Notes: generated by a model not told the origin, from the sequence alone. Positions 18,090 to 27,418 are shown, numbered from the stretch's first letter. The stretch: 64,000 nucleotides of DNA from Aquibaculum arenosum (GCF_029222965.1 NZ_JARHUD010000002.1:392567-456566); one strand, 5' to 3'. A program made the numbers and translations.

Positions 18090-20108
18090 GTGTTCCGAAT
18101 GGCCGTTACCACCGCGGTTTTCCTCTTGGCCCTCTTCGCCGGGCCGGCACAGATGGGCGGTGCCTCCGCCCACGCGCAGGACGGGGCGGAACTGCAGCGC
18201 CTCGACCGGTTGATGGACCTGATCGACGAGGATCGCTACGACGAAGCCGTGGCGCTCTCCCGCGACCTGAGCGACCCGGCCCTACGCGACCTCGTGCAAT
18301 GGCGTCGCCTGATGCGCGAAGGAACGCGTGTCGGCTTCGGCGAACTGGCCGACTTTCTGGAAACGCATGGCCATTGGCCCAGTGCCAGCACCCTTGCCCG
18401 CTATGCCGAGGTTGCCCTGCCCGACTGGCTCGGCGCCCAGGAAACCGTCGACTGGTTCCGCCAGCATCCGCCCAAGACGGGCGATGGAGCGCTCCGCTTT
18501 GCCCGCGCCCTTGCGGGGCTTGGCCTGCGCGATGAAGCCCAGGACGTCGCCCGAAACGCCTGGCACAACCTCTCCCCCTCTTCATCGACCGAAAGCGCGC
18601 TTTTGGCCGAGTTTCCTGCAGCATTCACGGAGGCCGATCTCGCGGCGCGCGTTGAACGCCTGCTGCAGAACGGCGACCGCTCGGCCGTGGCACTGGCGCA
18701 GCGCCTGGGAGCTGATCAAGCCCAGTTGGCCGAAGCCCGACTGCGCCTGGCCACCATGCAGGGTGGTGTCGACGCCGCAATCGAGGCACTTCCCGATGGC
18801 CTGCGCAACGATCCGGGCCTGACGTACGAGCGCGCGCGTTGGCGCCTGCGCAGCAACGCCTCCGACGGTGCGCTGGATCTGCTCGACCCCGCGCCATCGG
18901 TGTCAGAGCTCACCGCGGACCACTGGTGGCGGGTAAAGCATTGGGCGGCTCGGCGCGCCCTGCGCCAGGGTCAAGCCGCCACCGCCTACCGTATCGCCAG
19001 CAGCCATGGTGCCGACTCCGGCCTCACCATGGCAGAAGGCGAGTTCCTGGCGGGCTGGATCGCACTGCGTTTCCTCAACGACCCGGAACAGGCCTACCGC
19101 CACTTCGACCGCCTCTATCACAACGTCTCCATGCCGATTTCGCTCGGGCGCGGCGCCTACTGGGCCGGCGAAGCAGCAAAGGCCATGGGGCGCGAGGATT
19201 GGGCCACGCAGTGGTATCGGGTGGCAGCCCAGTACGACACGGTGTTCTATGGTCAGATGGCCGGCCTGCACCTGGGCGCCCTGCCCGTCGGCGGTCTGGA
19301 TGCTGTGGTTCAGCTCAGCGAAAGCGAGCGCCAGGCTTTCGAACAGGCGGACCTGACCCGCGTCACCCGCGCCCTCGCGGCGCTCAACCGACAGGATCTC
19401 CTGCCCTTCTTCTTCCTGGCTCTGCGTTCCAACGCAAGCTCGGCAGAGGACTATTACCTGGCGGGCCGCCTGGCACTCGACCTTGGCTATCCCGAGCAAG
19501 CGGTCCGTGTCGGGCGCATGGCCCTCACCGATGGACATCAGCTTTCCGGTCTGCTCTATCCGCCGCCACCGGTCGATCTCAGCGGTGACCCCGATGGGCC
19601 GCTTCTTCTCGGCTTGATGCGCCAGGAAAGCGCCTTCGACCGCCGCGCGGTGAGCCCGGCCGGCGCTCGGGGGCTGATGCAACTCATGCCCGGCACGGCT
19701 GAACAGGTGGCCCGGCGCATCGGCGTCAACTACAGCTTCGATCGCCTGACCACTGACCCGCAGTACAACATCCGCCTGGGGCGCGACTATCTGGAGCGCA
19801 TGCTGGACCGCTATGCGGGCTTCCTGCCGCTGGCCCTGGCTGCCTACAATGCCGGGCCTGGCCGCGCCGATCAGTGGATCGTGGAATTCGGTGATCCGCG
19901 TCACCCCAGCGTCGATCCCATCGACTGGATGGAGCAGATCCCCTTTTCCGAGACACGCAATTACGTTCAGCGTGTGCTGGAATCCTACACAGTCTACCAG
20001 CGCCGTCTGCGCCCCGACGACAACCCCTTCGTCGCCTTGCCCCGGCCGACGCCGGTGGCACTGCACGAGATTGAACCCGAGCCGGCTGAAAGCAGCCTCG
20101 AGAACTGA
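18090..20108 (+). CDS. slt: soluble lytic murein transglycosylase (Slt70-like)
   Basis: 672 residues from the chosen start. A signal peptide (VFLLALFAG core, cleavage near SAHAQ) sends it to the periplasm. A long alpha-superhelical region of TPR-like repeats (about 40-490) precedes a C-terminal SLT catalytic domain with MRQESAFDRRAVSPAGARG (catalytic Glu near residue 513), GLMQLMPGTA and LALAAYNAGPGRAD. It cleaves peptidoglycan, producing 1,6-anhydromuropeptides. The frame is open to ATG 18045, but GTG 18090 has AGGAG about 8 bases upstream and gives a proper signal peptide, so it is preferred; ATG 18099 is possible. It ends 5 bases before the HAD gene. Confidence 0.94.
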   Translation: MFRMAVTTAVFLLALFAGPAQMGGASAHAQDGAELQRLDRLMDLIDEDRYDEAVALSRDLSDPALRDLVQWRRLMREGTRVGFGELADFLETHGHWPSASTLARYAEVALPDWLGAQETVDWFRQHPPKTGDGALRFARALAGLGLRDEAQDVARNAWHNLSPSSSTESALLAEFPAAFTEADLAARVERLLQNGDRSAVALAQRLGADQAQLAEARLRLATMQGGVDAAIEALPDGLRNDPGLTYERARWRLRSNASDGALDLLDPAPSVSELTADHWWRVKHWAARRALRQGQAATAYRIASSHGADSGLTMAEGEFLAGWIALRFLNDPEQAYRHFDRLYHNVSMPISLGRGAYWAGEAAKAMGREDWATQWYRVAAQYDTVFYGQMAGLHLGALPVGGLDAVVQLSESERQAFEQADLTRVTRALAALNRQDLLPFFFLALRSNASSAEDYYLAGRLALDLGYPEQAVRVGRMALTDGHQLSGLLYPPPPVDLSGDPDGPLLLGLMRQESAFDRRAVSPAGARGLMQLMPGTAEQVARRIGVNYSFDRLTTDPQYNIRLGRDYLERMLDRYAGFLPLALAAYNAGPGRADQWIVEFGDPRHPSVDPIDWMEQIPFSETRNYVQRVLESYTVYQRRLRPDDNPFVALPRPTPVALHEIEPEPAESSLEN

Positions 20109-20113
20109 GCGCC

Positions 20114-20797
20114 ATGACCCCGCTGACCGGCATCCGTGCGTGCGTGTTCGATGCCTATGGCACGCTGCTCGATGTCCATGCCGCGGCAAAGCGGGAATCA
20201 GAGGCACAAGGTATGGATCTGGCCCGCCTCTCTGTCGTCTGGCGGCAGAAGCAGCTCGAGTACACCTGGCTGCGCAGCCTCATGGGCCGCTACGTCGACT
20301 TTGAGCGAATCACGGCGGATGCCCTCGACTATGCGCTCGACAGTGAAGGTCTCGTCGATCCGCAACGGCGGGAGCGGCTGCTGGCACTCTACCGCCGGCT
20401 GGATGCCTACAGCGATGCTGCAGCATGTTTACGAGACCTGCGGGACCGCGGCTTGGCGACCGCCATCCTGTCCAACGGCAGCCCTGCGATGCTGGACGCT
20501 GCCGTGGAAGCCGCCGGACTGACGCCGCTGCTCGATCAAGTGCTCTCAGTCGACGCACTGGGCGTCTACAAGCCCGATCCGCGGGTTTATCACCTGGCTG
20601 TGGAACGATTGGAAATGCCGGCGAACGCCATCCTGTTCGTCTCCGCCAACGGCTGGGATGTCGCCGGGGCGGCGGCCTTTGGCTTCCGAGTGGCTTGGCT
20701 GAACCGGACTGCTGCGCCGCCGGAGCGGCTGGACGCCCAGCCTGACCGCATCGTCGCCACGCTTGACGAGATCGGCGCGCTGCTGGGAATCCCCTGA
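20114..20797 (+). CDS. haloacid dehalogenase type II (HAD superfamily)
   Basis: 227 residues. The HAD motifs are motif I VFDAYGTLLDV with nucleophile Asp-13, motif II LSNGSP, the lysine in GVYKPDPRVYHLA, and motif III/IV FVSANGWDVAGAAAFG. The DAYGTL and SANGWD versions are the forms seen in L-2-haloacid dehalogenases, which hydrolyse 2-halo acids to 2-hydroxy acids. Such annotations often cover phosphatase-like enzymes too, so the halo-acid substrate is not certain. It starts 5 bases after slt and is probably co-transcribed with it. Confidence 0.88.
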   Translation: MTPLTGIRACVFDAYGTLLDVHAAAKRESEAQGMDLARLSVVWRQKQLEYTWLRSLMGRYVDFERITADALDYALDSEGLVDPQRRERLLALYRRLDAYSDAAACLRDLRDRGLATAILSNGSPAMLDAAVEAAGLTPLLDQVLSVDALGVYKPDPRVYHLAVERLEMPANAILFVSANGWDVAGAAAFGFRVAWLNRTAAPPERLDAQPDRIVATLDEIGALLGIP

Positions 20798-20835
20798 GCA
20801 CACAACAGACACAACGAAACCAGGAGCATAGGTGA

Positions 20836-21828
20836 ATGACGGGAGATGAGTTGCCTCGTTACGAGGACGTGGAGGCAGCAGCGGAGCGGCTTCGTGGCCA
20901 GGCGGTTCTTACCCCCCTGCTCGAGTCCGATGAACTGAACCGCCGCACCGGCGGGCGCATACTCATCAAGCCTGAGGTGCTGCAGCGCACCGGCTCCTTC
21001 AAGTTCCGTGGCGCCTTCAACCGGATCAGCCGCATACCCAAGGGTGAGCACTCCAAGGGTGTCGTTGCCTATTCCTCCGGCAACCACGCCCAGGGCGTGG
21101 CAGCCGCCGCCGCACGGTTGGGCTTGCCGGCCACCATCGTGATGCCGGCCGACGCGCCCGCAATCAAGCTGGTAAACACCCGCGCCCTGGGTGCCACGGT
21201 GCTCACCTACGATCGCTATCGCGACGTGCGCGAAGAGGTCGCGGCCGAGGTCCAGGCCACCACCGGCGCCACGCTGGTGCGCCCCTACGACGACCGCCAC
21301 GTAATCGCCGGGCAGGGCACGGTCGGCCTGGAGATCGTGCAGCAGGCCCGCGAACTTTCGCTCACGCCTGACGCCATTCTCGCCTGTTGCGGCGGCGGCG
21401 GCCTGACTGCCGGGATCGCGCTCGCGGCCAAAGCCCTGTCTCCCGAGACCGCGGTCTACACCGTTGAGCCTGAGGGCTTCGACGACACCGCGCGCTCCCT
21501 GGCTGCCGGTATGCGTCAGGAAAACAGTGCTGACGCCCGTTCGATCTGCGACGCTCTTCTGGCACCCACCCCCGGCGAACTCACCTTTGCGATCAATCAG
21601 ACGTGCACCGCGGGTGGTGTGGCGGTGAGCGATGCAGCCGTCCGGCGAGCCATGGCCTTCGCCGCCCGGCGGCTCAAGCTGGTGGTGGAGCCCGGCGGTG
21701 CCGTCTGCCTCGCCGCCCTGCTCTCCGGGCGCTTCGATGCCAAGGGCAAGGTGATCGCCATCACCTTGTCCGGCGGCAATGTCGACGATGCCCTGCTGGC
21801 CGAAGTCCTAGGCGAAAACGAAGACTGA
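20836..21828 (+). CDS. threonine/serine dehydratase (PLP-dependent)
   Basis: 330 residues, the catalytic domain only, without the ACT-like regulatory domain of biosynthetic IlvA. Fold type II PLP features are visible: TGSFKFRGAFN with the Schiff-base lysine, SSGNHAQGVAAAA, and CCGGGGLTAGIA for phosphate binding. It deaminates threonine, serine or 3-hydroxyaspartate to 2-oxo acids plus ammonia. Lack of the C-terminal domain points to a catabolic or hydroxyaspartate-type enzyme. The ATG at 20836 has AGGAG nine bases upstream. It follows the HAD gene by 38 bases. Confidence 0.93.
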   Translation: MTGDELPRYEDVEAAAERLRGQAVLTPLLESDELNRRTGGRILIKPEVLQRTGSFKFRGAFNRISRIPKGEHSKGVVAYSSGNHAQGVAAAAARLGLPATIVMPADAPAIKLVNTRALGATVLTYDRYRDVREEVAAEVQATTGATLVRPYDDRHVIAGQGTVGLEIVQQARELSLTPDAILACCGGGGLTAGIALAAKALSPETAVYTVEPEGFDDTARSLAAGMRQENSADARSICDALLAPTPGELTFAINQTCTAGGVAVSDAAVRRAMAFAARRLKLVVEPGGAVCLAALLSGRFDAKGKVIAITLSGGNVDDALLAEVLGENED

Positions 21829-21922
21829 AGCCGGCGCCGCCGTAAGCTGCGCCCCGCCCGGCGTTGTCAGTGGGCGGCGCGCTTGCTATTGCTCCCCACC
21901 TTCCCCGAATTTTGGACTGTCC

Positions 21923-22885
21923 ATGCGCTCGGTCATCGAAACCCTCATTCGCGAAGCGACCCTGCTCTGCTGCTTCTTTCTCCCTCCGGAGCGGCGCATC
22001 GCGCTTGAGCGGCGCATTCGCGGCCGTTTCGAGTGGCAGAAGCTGCGCGGCTGCGACGTCGTTGTCGTTTCTTTCGGCAAGAGCGGGCGCACTTGGCTGC
22101 GGGTGATGATGTCGAGGCTCTATCAATTGCGCCACGGCCTGCCCGATCAGATGCTGCTGCAGTACGACAACATGCACCGACGCAACAGCGCGGTGCCCAA
22201 GGTTCACTATAGCCACGACAACTACCTAAAGGACTACACCGGCCACGACGCCGACAAGTCCGACTATCGCGACACCCCCGTGGTACTCCTCGCGCGTCAC
22301 CCGGCCGACACCGCCGTGTCGCAGTACTTCCAGTGGAAGTACCGGATGCGCAGCCGGAAAAAGAAAATCAACGACTATCCGGACGAAAATGCGGACATCT
22401 CGATCTACGATTTTGTCATGCAGAGCGATGCCGGACTGCCGAAGATCGTCGACTTCATGAACCTCTGGGCCCGCGAGGCCCCCAAGCTGCAAGCCCTGCT
22501 TCTGGTGCGCTATGAGGACATGCGCGCCGATCCTGGCGAGGCGCTGGTCCGCGTCATGGAGTTCATCGGCACGCCGGCAACAGCGGAGGAGATCCAGGAG
22601 GCGGTTGACTTCGCCTCTGTCGAGAACATGCGCAAGATGGAAAGCCAGCGGACCTTTTGGCTCTCCGGCAGCCGCATGACCACCAAAGACACCAGCAACC
22701 CGAACGCCTACAAGGTGCGCCGGGCCAAGGTCGGCGGCTGGCGCGACTATTTCGAACCGGAAGAGATCGAGGCTGTGGAACGCTACCTCACGGAAAATCT
22801 TGACCCCTTCTTCGGTTACGCCGGGCCTCCCGTTAGGCCTTCCACCGTGGCGGAGACCGAGACCACAGCCGAAGCGAAACCCTGA
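21923..22885 (+). CDS. sulfotransferase domain protein
   Basis: 320 residues. The 5'-phosphosulfate loop FGKSGRTWLRVMM and the RHPADTAVSQYFQWKY 3'-phosphate region mark a PAPS-dependent sulfotransferase of the Sulfotransfer_1 type. A histidine in the SHDNYL segment is a candidate catalytic base. The start at ATG 21923 yields a short hydrophobic N-terminal segment (EATLLCCFFLPPE) that could associate with membrane but is weak as an anchor. The acceptor is unknown; no polysaccharide cluster adjoins it. It stands alone between the dehydratase and fabI. Confidence 0.85.
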   Translation: MRSVIETLIREATLLCCFFLPPERRIALERRIRGRFEWQKLRGCDVVVVSFGKSGRTWLRVMMSRLYQLRHGLPDQMLLQYDNMHRRNSAVPKVHYSHDNYLKDYTGHDADKSDYRDTPVVLLARHPADTAVSQYFQWKYRMRSRKKKINDYPDENADISIYDFVMQSDAGLPKIVDFMNLWAREAPKLQALLLVRYEDMRADPGEALVRVMEFIGTPATAEEIQEAVDFASVENMRKMESQRTFWLSGSRMTTKDTSNPNAYKVRRAKVGGWRDYFEPEEIEAVERYLTENLDPFFGYAGPPVRPSTVAETETTAEAKP

Positions 22886-23016
22886 CATAAACGTGGCCTC
22901 CCAACGGACTTCTTCCGCGAAGAGCCTGCCTTTGACCGCCCGGGTGCTTGGTGTAGACTGCCGCGCCTTTTGACAGTTTGTGCCGCGTTGCCGGCCGCCT
23001 TCGAGCGAGTAACCTG

Positions 23017-23856
23017 ATGAGTGAATCTTCCCTGCTGATGTCCGGCAAACGTGGCTTGATCATGGGGGTGGCGAACGACCGCTCGATCGCCTGGGGCATT
23101 GCCAAGGCCCTGCATGAGCAAGGAGCACAACTGGCCTTCACCTATCAGGGAGACGCATTGGCCAAGCGCGTGCGTCCACTGGCCGAATCGGTCGACAGCA
23201 ACCTCGTCTTGCCCTGCGATGTGACCGACGAGGACTCCATCGACGCCGTCTTCGAATCTCTGGGCAAATCCTGGGATGGCCTCGATTTCGTGGTCCATGC
23301 CATCGCCTACGCCGACAAGGACCAGCTCAAGGGGCGCTACCTCGCCACAACCCGCGACAACTTCGTACGCAGCCTGGACATCTCCTGCTACTCCTTCACG
23401 GCGGTAGCGCAACGCGCCGTGCCGATGATGCGCGAAGGCGGCAGCCTCCTCACCCTCACCTACTATGGGGCCGAGCGCGTGATGCCGCACTACAACGTCA
23501 TGGGCGTGGCCAAGGCCGCCCTGGAGGCGAGCGTGCGCTATCTGGCTGCCGATCTCGGCGCCGAGGGCATCCGGGTCAACGCCTTGTCTGCCGGTCCGAT
23601 CAAGACGCTCGCGGCTTCGGGAATTGGCGACTTCCGCTACATTCTCAAGTGGAACGAGTACAACTCTCCGCTGCGGCGGAACGTCTCGCTGGACCAAGTG
23701 GGCGGCTCGGCGCTCTATCTGCTTTCCGACCTCTCCTCCGGCGTTACCGGCGAAGTACACCATGTGGACTCCGGCTATCACACCGTCGGCATGATGGAGG
23801 TCGACGCAGCGCCGCAGATCCGCGATCTGCTCGAAGGCTTCAAGTCGCAAGGCTGA
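23017..23856 (+). CDS. fabI: enoyl-[acyl-carrier-protein] reductase (NADH)
   Basis: 279 residues. FabI performs the last reduction in each round of fatty acid elongation and is the target of triclosan and diazaborines. It belongs to the divergent SDR class: cofactor motif [13 protein letters not shown], active-site Tyr-x6-Lys at [14 protein letters not shown], and the [14 protein letters not shown] substrate loop. The open frame extends to 22978, but ATG 23017 starts the conserved N-terminus. It lies 4 bases ahead of aroC, an arrangement I recall from other alphaproteobacteria. Confidence 0.97.
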   Translation: MSESSLLMSGKRGLIMGVANDRSIAWGIAKALHEQGAQLAFTYQGDALAKRVRPLAESVDSNLVLPCDVTDEDSIDAVFESLGKSWDGLDFVVHAIAYADKDQLKGRYLATTRDNFVRSLDISCYSFTAVAQRAVPMMREGGSLLTLTYYGAERVMPHYNVMGVAKAALEASVRYLAADLGAEGIRVNALSAGPIKTLAASGIGDFRYILKWNEYNSPLRRNVSLDQVGGSALYLLSDLSSGVTGEVHHVDSGYHTVGMMEVDAAPQIRDLLEGFKSQG

Positions 23857-23860
23857 TAGC

Positions 23861-24958
23861 ATGCCCGGCAATTCCTTCGGCGAGGCTTTTCGCTTCACCA
23901 CCTGGGGCGAAAGCCACGGCCCGGCCATCGGCTGTGTCATCGACGGTGTGCCGCCGCTCATCTCCCTAAGCGAGAGCGATATCCAGCCCTGGCTCGACAA
24001 ACGCCGTCCCGGACAGTCGCGCTACACCACCCAGCGGCGCGAACCGGATCGGGTGGAAATTCTCTCCGGCGTTTTTGAGGGCCGCACCACTGGCACACCC
24101 ATCGCGCTGGTCATCCGCAACGAGGATCAGCGCTCCAAGGACTACGGCGAGATCGCGTCCAAGTTCCGGCCGGGCCACGCCGATTTCACCTACTTCCGCA
24201 AGTACGGCATCCGCGACTACCGCGGCGGCGGGCGCTCCAGCGCACGCGAAACCGCCATGCGCGTGGCCGCCGGCGGCGTTGCGCGCAAGGTGATTGAGCA
24301 ACTGCTTGGCGCGGGAAGGGTTTCGCTCCGCGGTGCGCTGGTGGAGATGGGCGGTCGTGCGGTGGAACGGGCTCGCTGGGATTGGGACGAGGTGAACCGC
24401 AACCTCTTCTTTGCGCCTGACGCCGAAGCCGCAGCGCAGTGGGCGGAAGACCTGGACAAGGCGCGCAAGTCCGGCACGTCCCTTGGGGCGATTGTCGAGG
24501 TGGTGGCCGAAGGCGTGCCGGCCGGACTGGGCGAACCGGTCTATGACAAGCTGGACGCCGATTTGGCGAAAGCGATGATGTCGATCAACGCCGTCAAGGG
24601 CGTGGAGATCGGCGCCGGCTTCGAGGCTGCCCGTCTCGACGGTGAGGCCAATGCCGACGAGATGCGTATGGCCGGCAACCAGGTTTCCTTCCTGTCGAAC
24701 AACGCCGGCGGGGTGCTGGGCGGCCTTTCCAGCGGACAGGACATCGTTGTGCGTTTCGCCGTCAAGCCGACCTCCTCCATCCTGACGCCACGGCGCACCG
24801 TCGATCGCTTCAACCGGGAGACTGAGATCGTCACCCGCGGCCGCCATGATCCCTGCGTCGGCATCCGGGCTGTGCCTGTGGGCGAAGCCATGATGGCGCT
24901 GGTCCTGGCCGACCACCTGCTGCGCCACCGGGGCCAGGTGGGGCATCTTCCGGAATGA
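23861..24958 (+). CDS. aroC: chorismate synthase
   Basis: 365 residues. It converts 5-enolpyruvylshikimate-3-phosphate to chorismate, the branch point of aromatic amino acid synthesis, with reduced FMN. Family motifs are [18 protein letters not shown] at the start, [13 protein letters not shown] in the middle and [17 protein letters not shown] near the end. It is complete. Its stop overlaps the start of the downstream acetyltransferase gene by 4 bases (ATGA). Confidence 0.98.
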   Translation: MPGNSFGEAFRFTTWGESHGPAIGCVIDGVPPLISLSESDIQPWLDKRRPGQSRYTTQRREPDRVEILSGVFEGRTTGTPIALVIRNEDQRSKDYGEIASKFRPGHADFTYFRKYGIRDYRGGGRSSARETAMRVAAGGVARKVIEQLLGAGRVSLRGALVEMGGRAVERARWDWDEVNRNLFFAPDAEAAAQWAEDLDKARKSGTSLGAIVEVVAEGVPAGLGEPVYDKLDADLAKAMMSINAVKGVEIGAGFEAARLDGEANADEMRMAGNQVSFLSNNAGGVLGGLSSGQDIVVRFAVKPTSSILTPRRTVDRFNRETEIVTRGRHDPCVGIRAVPVGEAMMALVLADHLLRHRGQVGHLPE

Positions 24959-25464
24959 AACCGGCGGCCAAAGCACCGCATCGCTTCCGGCCGGCTCAGC
25001 CGGGCGACGTGCCGCTGCTCGCGACGCTGCTCACTGAAACCTTTGCCTTCTACGGCGAAGAACCACCCTGCCCGCGTACCGAGTTGGAAAGCCGCCTGGC
25101 CCGTCATCTGGGCGCAGATCCGGGTTTCGAGGCGCTGCTGGTCGAAACGACTGACGACGAGATACTGGGCTATGCGCTCTATGCTCCGGTGTTCTGGACC
25201 AGCGATTGTGCCATGGGCCTGTTCCTGAAGGAAATCTACCTGCGGCCGCGCGCCCGCGGGGCGGGCCTCGGCCGCGCCCTCATGGCCGAACTCGCCCGTA
25301 CGGCGAACGCGCGGGGCTGGACCAAGCTGGTCTGGACCGTCGACCGGCCGAACCGCAGCGCGCGCCGCTTCTACGACAGCCTTCCCGGCGCGCGGCAGTT
25401 GGACAAGCTCGTCTATCTCCAGGCCGGTGAGGCGCTGAAGCGCCTCTCGGCCAAGGACATCTGA
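24955..25464 (+). CDS. GNAT family N-acetyltransferase
   Basis: 169 residues. The acetyl-CoA binding segment [15 protein letters not shown] (R-x2-G-x-G/A pattern) follows a LKEIYL strand, and the later [20 protein letters not shown] matches the C-terminal GNAT motif B. This arrangement resembles spermidine/diamine-type and related acetyltransferases, but the acceptor is not determinable. The ATG overlaps the aroC stop (ATGA), so it is translationally coupled to chorismate synthase, which may reflect expression linkage only. Confidence 0.9.
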   Translation: MKPAAKAPHRFRPAQPGDVPLLATLLTETFAFYGEEPPCPRTELESRLARHLGADPGFEALLVETTDDEILGYALYAPVFWTSDCAMGLFLKEIYLRPRARGAGLGRALMAELARTANARGWTKLVWTVDRPNRSARRFYDSLPGARQLDKLVYLQAGEALKRLSAKDI

Positions 25465-25483
25465 GCACAACAGCTCCTGGACC

Positions 25484-25906
25484 TCAGTCCGCGTTACCGG
25501 GGCGCACAGAGACTACGGTCAACTGCCGCTCGCTGCCGTCGCGGGTTTCCCAGTCGATGCACTGCCCTTCGGACAGGCCGATAAGCGCCGTGCCAATCGG
25601 CGTAAGCACCGAAATGCGCCGGCGGCTGATATCGGCCTCCCCCGGCAAGACGAGCTGCACCGTCTGAGTGCGACCATTGGTTTCGTCGCGATAGGTGACC
25701 TCGGAACCCAGGGTGATAACGCTCGGCGGAATGGATTCTGCCGGCCGCACCTCGGCGCGCTCGAGTTCATCCAGCAAACGCTGCGCCACGTCTTCGCTGT
25801 GCTCCAAAGCTCCAACGGCGAGACTTTCGAGGCGCTCGTATTGACCGGCATCGATGATGACTGTTGGCGCGCTTTCAGGCGCCGATTCGACAGGTAACTG
25901 GCTCAT
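25484..25906 (-). CDS. Rnk-like protein (GreA/GreB C-terminal domain), second of a pair
   Basis: 140 residues. The C-terminal half carries the GreA/GreB-type FKBP-like fold: VTLGSEVTYRDETNGRTQT, LPGEADISRRRISVLTPIGTALIGLSEGQ. The N-terminal half has the short helical segment of Rnk (nucleoside diphosphate kinase regulator), which binds RNA polymerase. The frame is open to 25954, but ATG 25906 has AAGGAG seven to eight bases upstream and overlaps the stop of the preceding paralogue (ATGA). It lies convergent to the acetyltransferase gene. Function by family is transcription modulation near the secondary channel; this is inferred here. Confidence 0.88.
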   Translation of the reverse strand: MSQLPVESAPESAPTVIIDAGQYERLESLAVGALEHSEDVAQRLLDELERAEVRPAESIPPSVITLGSEVTYRDETNGRTQTVQLVLPGEADISRRRISVLTPIGTALIGLSEGQCIDWETRDGSERQLTVVSVRPGNAD

Positions 25907-26463
25907 TGTGCCGCTCCTTCTAGTGTATGGTTGAGACTGGCCTCCGGCTGCCACGTTACCTGTTCAAGGATGACGGGCCAGAAGGAGGAGTCGCGCATGC
26001 AGACCTGCGCTTGGTCGCCGGCGCTCATGCCCAGCAATGTGATGCCCAGGGGCGTGTAAAGCCCCAGCGTCAGACCCGGGGCCCCGTGGCGCGTATCAAA
26101 AGCGAGAACGCGGGCCTCGGCCGCCCGCCCCTCAAGCCGGAAGACGACCCGGCTGTTGAGCGTCGCAACACTTGCCGGCATGTCCTGCGGCAAAATAACC
26201 CGCGCCGCCGCCAGTTTCTGCCGAAGCAGGAAACTGACAAGCGGATCGCCATGCTCGGCGGTTTCTGCCAACTCCTGCAGCACGGCGTAGTCACCGGCCG
26301 TGAGCAGGCAACGGCCTGCAGCCGCTTTCACCTGGACCAGGTGTTGCGCGGTCGGAACGAAACTTCCGGTCCGGGGCTCAGGGACCGCTGTGGGAACCTG
26401 CGGCGCCTGGGAGGCGCCACAGGCGACGCAATGGGATGATGACGCAGCCATAAGGCACTCCAC
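25903..26463 (-). CDS. divergent Rnk-like protein, first of a pair
   Basis: 186 residues. The C-terminal part (about 90-175) resembles the downstream Rnk-like protein: SVATLNSRVVFRLEGRAAE and LGLYTPLGITLLGMSAGDQA. The N-terminal 50 residues are unusual, with a CVACG pair and a Pro-rich stretch, and are not part of the standard Rnk domain. The starts ATG 26463 and 26451 are both possible. Its TGA overlaps the ATG of the next gene by 4 bases. The two therefore form a co-translated tandem, perhaps a heterodimer or a duplication followed by divergence. Confidence 0.78.
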   Translation of the reverse strand: MECLMAASSSHCVACGASQAPQVPTAVPEPRTGSFVPTAQHLVQVKAAAGRCLLTAGDYAVLQELAETAEHGDPLVSFLLRQKLAAARVILPQDMPASVATLNSRVVFRLEGRAAEARVLAFDTRHGAPGLTLGLYTPLGITLLGMSAGDQAQVCMRDSSFWPVILEQVTWQPEASLNHTLEGAAQ

Positions 26464-26514
26464 CCGGAGGATTTCGCACTATCCTCTGTTCGCGTGATTG
26501 AACGGATTCTGGAG

Positions 26515-26560
26515 GCCCCGGGCGGGGAAGCTTTACGAAAGCACAATCCACGCCCGGGGC
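26515..26560. repeat. nested perfect inverted repeat in an intergenic region
   Basis: GCCCCGGGCG at 26515-26524 pairs exactly with CGCCCGGGGC at 26551-26560. Within the loop GCTTT-ACG-AAAGC (26529-26541) makes a second small hairpin. There is no T tract after it on either strand, so it is not a plain terminator. It sits in a gene-free stretch of about 330 bases (26464-26795), in the leader of the Rnk-like pair. The rest of that stretch holds the stress-promoter match upstream of the entericidin gene and nothing else I can name. Confidence 0.6.
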
Positions 26561-26701
26561 AAATCGCCCGAGCGCAATGTTCCTGCGTGATGCAAGAAGC
26601 GGGGGTATGTCGCAAAGCGTCTCATGCCAGCATGATGCGCCGGACTTGGATGGCTGTCAAATAGCCTTCGGCGTGCCGCATCCCGGCTGACCCGCGATCC
26701 G

Positions 26702-26726
26702 GGAACCTATCGACACTGCCGGCGTT
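26702..26726 (+). promoter_or_regulatory. candidate EcfG-type promoter for the entericidin gene
   Basis: GGAAC at 26702-26706 is followed after 16 bases by CGTT at 26723-26726, the pattern of alphaproteobacterial EcfG promoters. It lies about 70 bases before the entericidin start. Entericidin-like lipoproteins are common members of stress regulons in this class. Confidence 0.55.
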
Positions 26727-26795
26727 AATCTCCTGCTAAGGGGCAGATGCTTGCCTTGAGCAACGCTTCGCCCATAATCGAAAGGAGAGTGTATC

Positions 26796-26957
26796 TTGTC
26801 CATGCCGCTCAATCATCGTCTTGCTACCGCAACCCTTTTCGCAGCCTTGCTCTTTGGCGCCAGCGCCTGCAACACCATGCAGGGCATGGGCGAAGACATC
26901 GAATCAGGTGGCGAAGGCCTGCAGCACGAGGCTGAGGAAACCCAGGACGAGTTGTGA
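26796..26957 (+). CDS. entericidin A/B-like small lipoprotein
   Basis: 53 residues. The N-terminus is a signal peptide ending in the lipobox LFGASAC, and the mature part begins CNTMQGMGEDIE, the entericidin pattern (CNT..G.G.DI). Mature size is about 29 residues, acidic. It is a predicted outer- or inner-membrane anchored lipopeptide linked in enterobacteria to stationary-phase lysis and antidote functions; the role here is unknown. The start is TTG 26796, with AAGGAG (26782-26787) eight bases upstream; ATG 26802 is an alternative in the same frame but spaced 14 bases from it. Confidence 0.8.
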   Translation: MSMPLNHRLATATLFAALLFGASACNTMQGMGEDIESGGEGLQHEAEETQDEL

Positions 26958-27151
26958 TCGCTGCGTTAGGGTGACCAAACCTGACCTCCGGCCCCGACCG
27001 TCCCGCGCGCTTCTCCTTCTTTGGAGGCCGGGGCGGATCGGTGCAACTTTGCCTTCACAGGGGCCGGAAGCTGTGTTAGGTAAGTGCCACTTGCCCGCCT
27101 CTTAAGGTGGGTTTTCCTGCATGCATTCAAGAGCTGGAGGTCTAGGCCACC

Positions 27152-27355
27152 GTGCAAGTCCACGTTCGCGACAACAATGTCGATCAAGCGCTGCGCGCGC
27201 TTAAAAAGAAGCTGCAGCGGGAGGGTGTCTTCCGCGAGATGAAGCTGCGCCGCCACTTCGAGAAGCCGTCTGAGCGCAAAAAGCGCGAGCAGGCTGAGGC
27301 TGTGCGCCGCTATCGCAAGCTTCTGCGCAAGCGTATGGAACGCGAGGGCTTCTGA
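27152..27355 (+). CDS. rpsU: 30S ribosomal protein S21
   Basis: 67 residues, highly basic, beginning [20 protein letters not shown] and containing [20 protein letters not shown], the S21 pattern. It is part of the small subunit platform near the mRNA anti-Shine-Dalgarno region. It starts with GTG 27152, with GGAGG about 11 bases upstream. It appears to be a single-gene unit ended by a strong terminator at 27419-27444. Confidence 0.97.
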   Translation: MQVHVRDNNVDQALRALKKKLQREGVFREMKLRRHFEKPSERKKREQAEAVRRYRKLLRKRMEREGF

Positions 27356-27418
27356 GTGTCCGATCGGCGATCCCCCTGGATCGCCCGGCATCCGACCCCG
27401 GCTTGATTCCAGGGTAAG

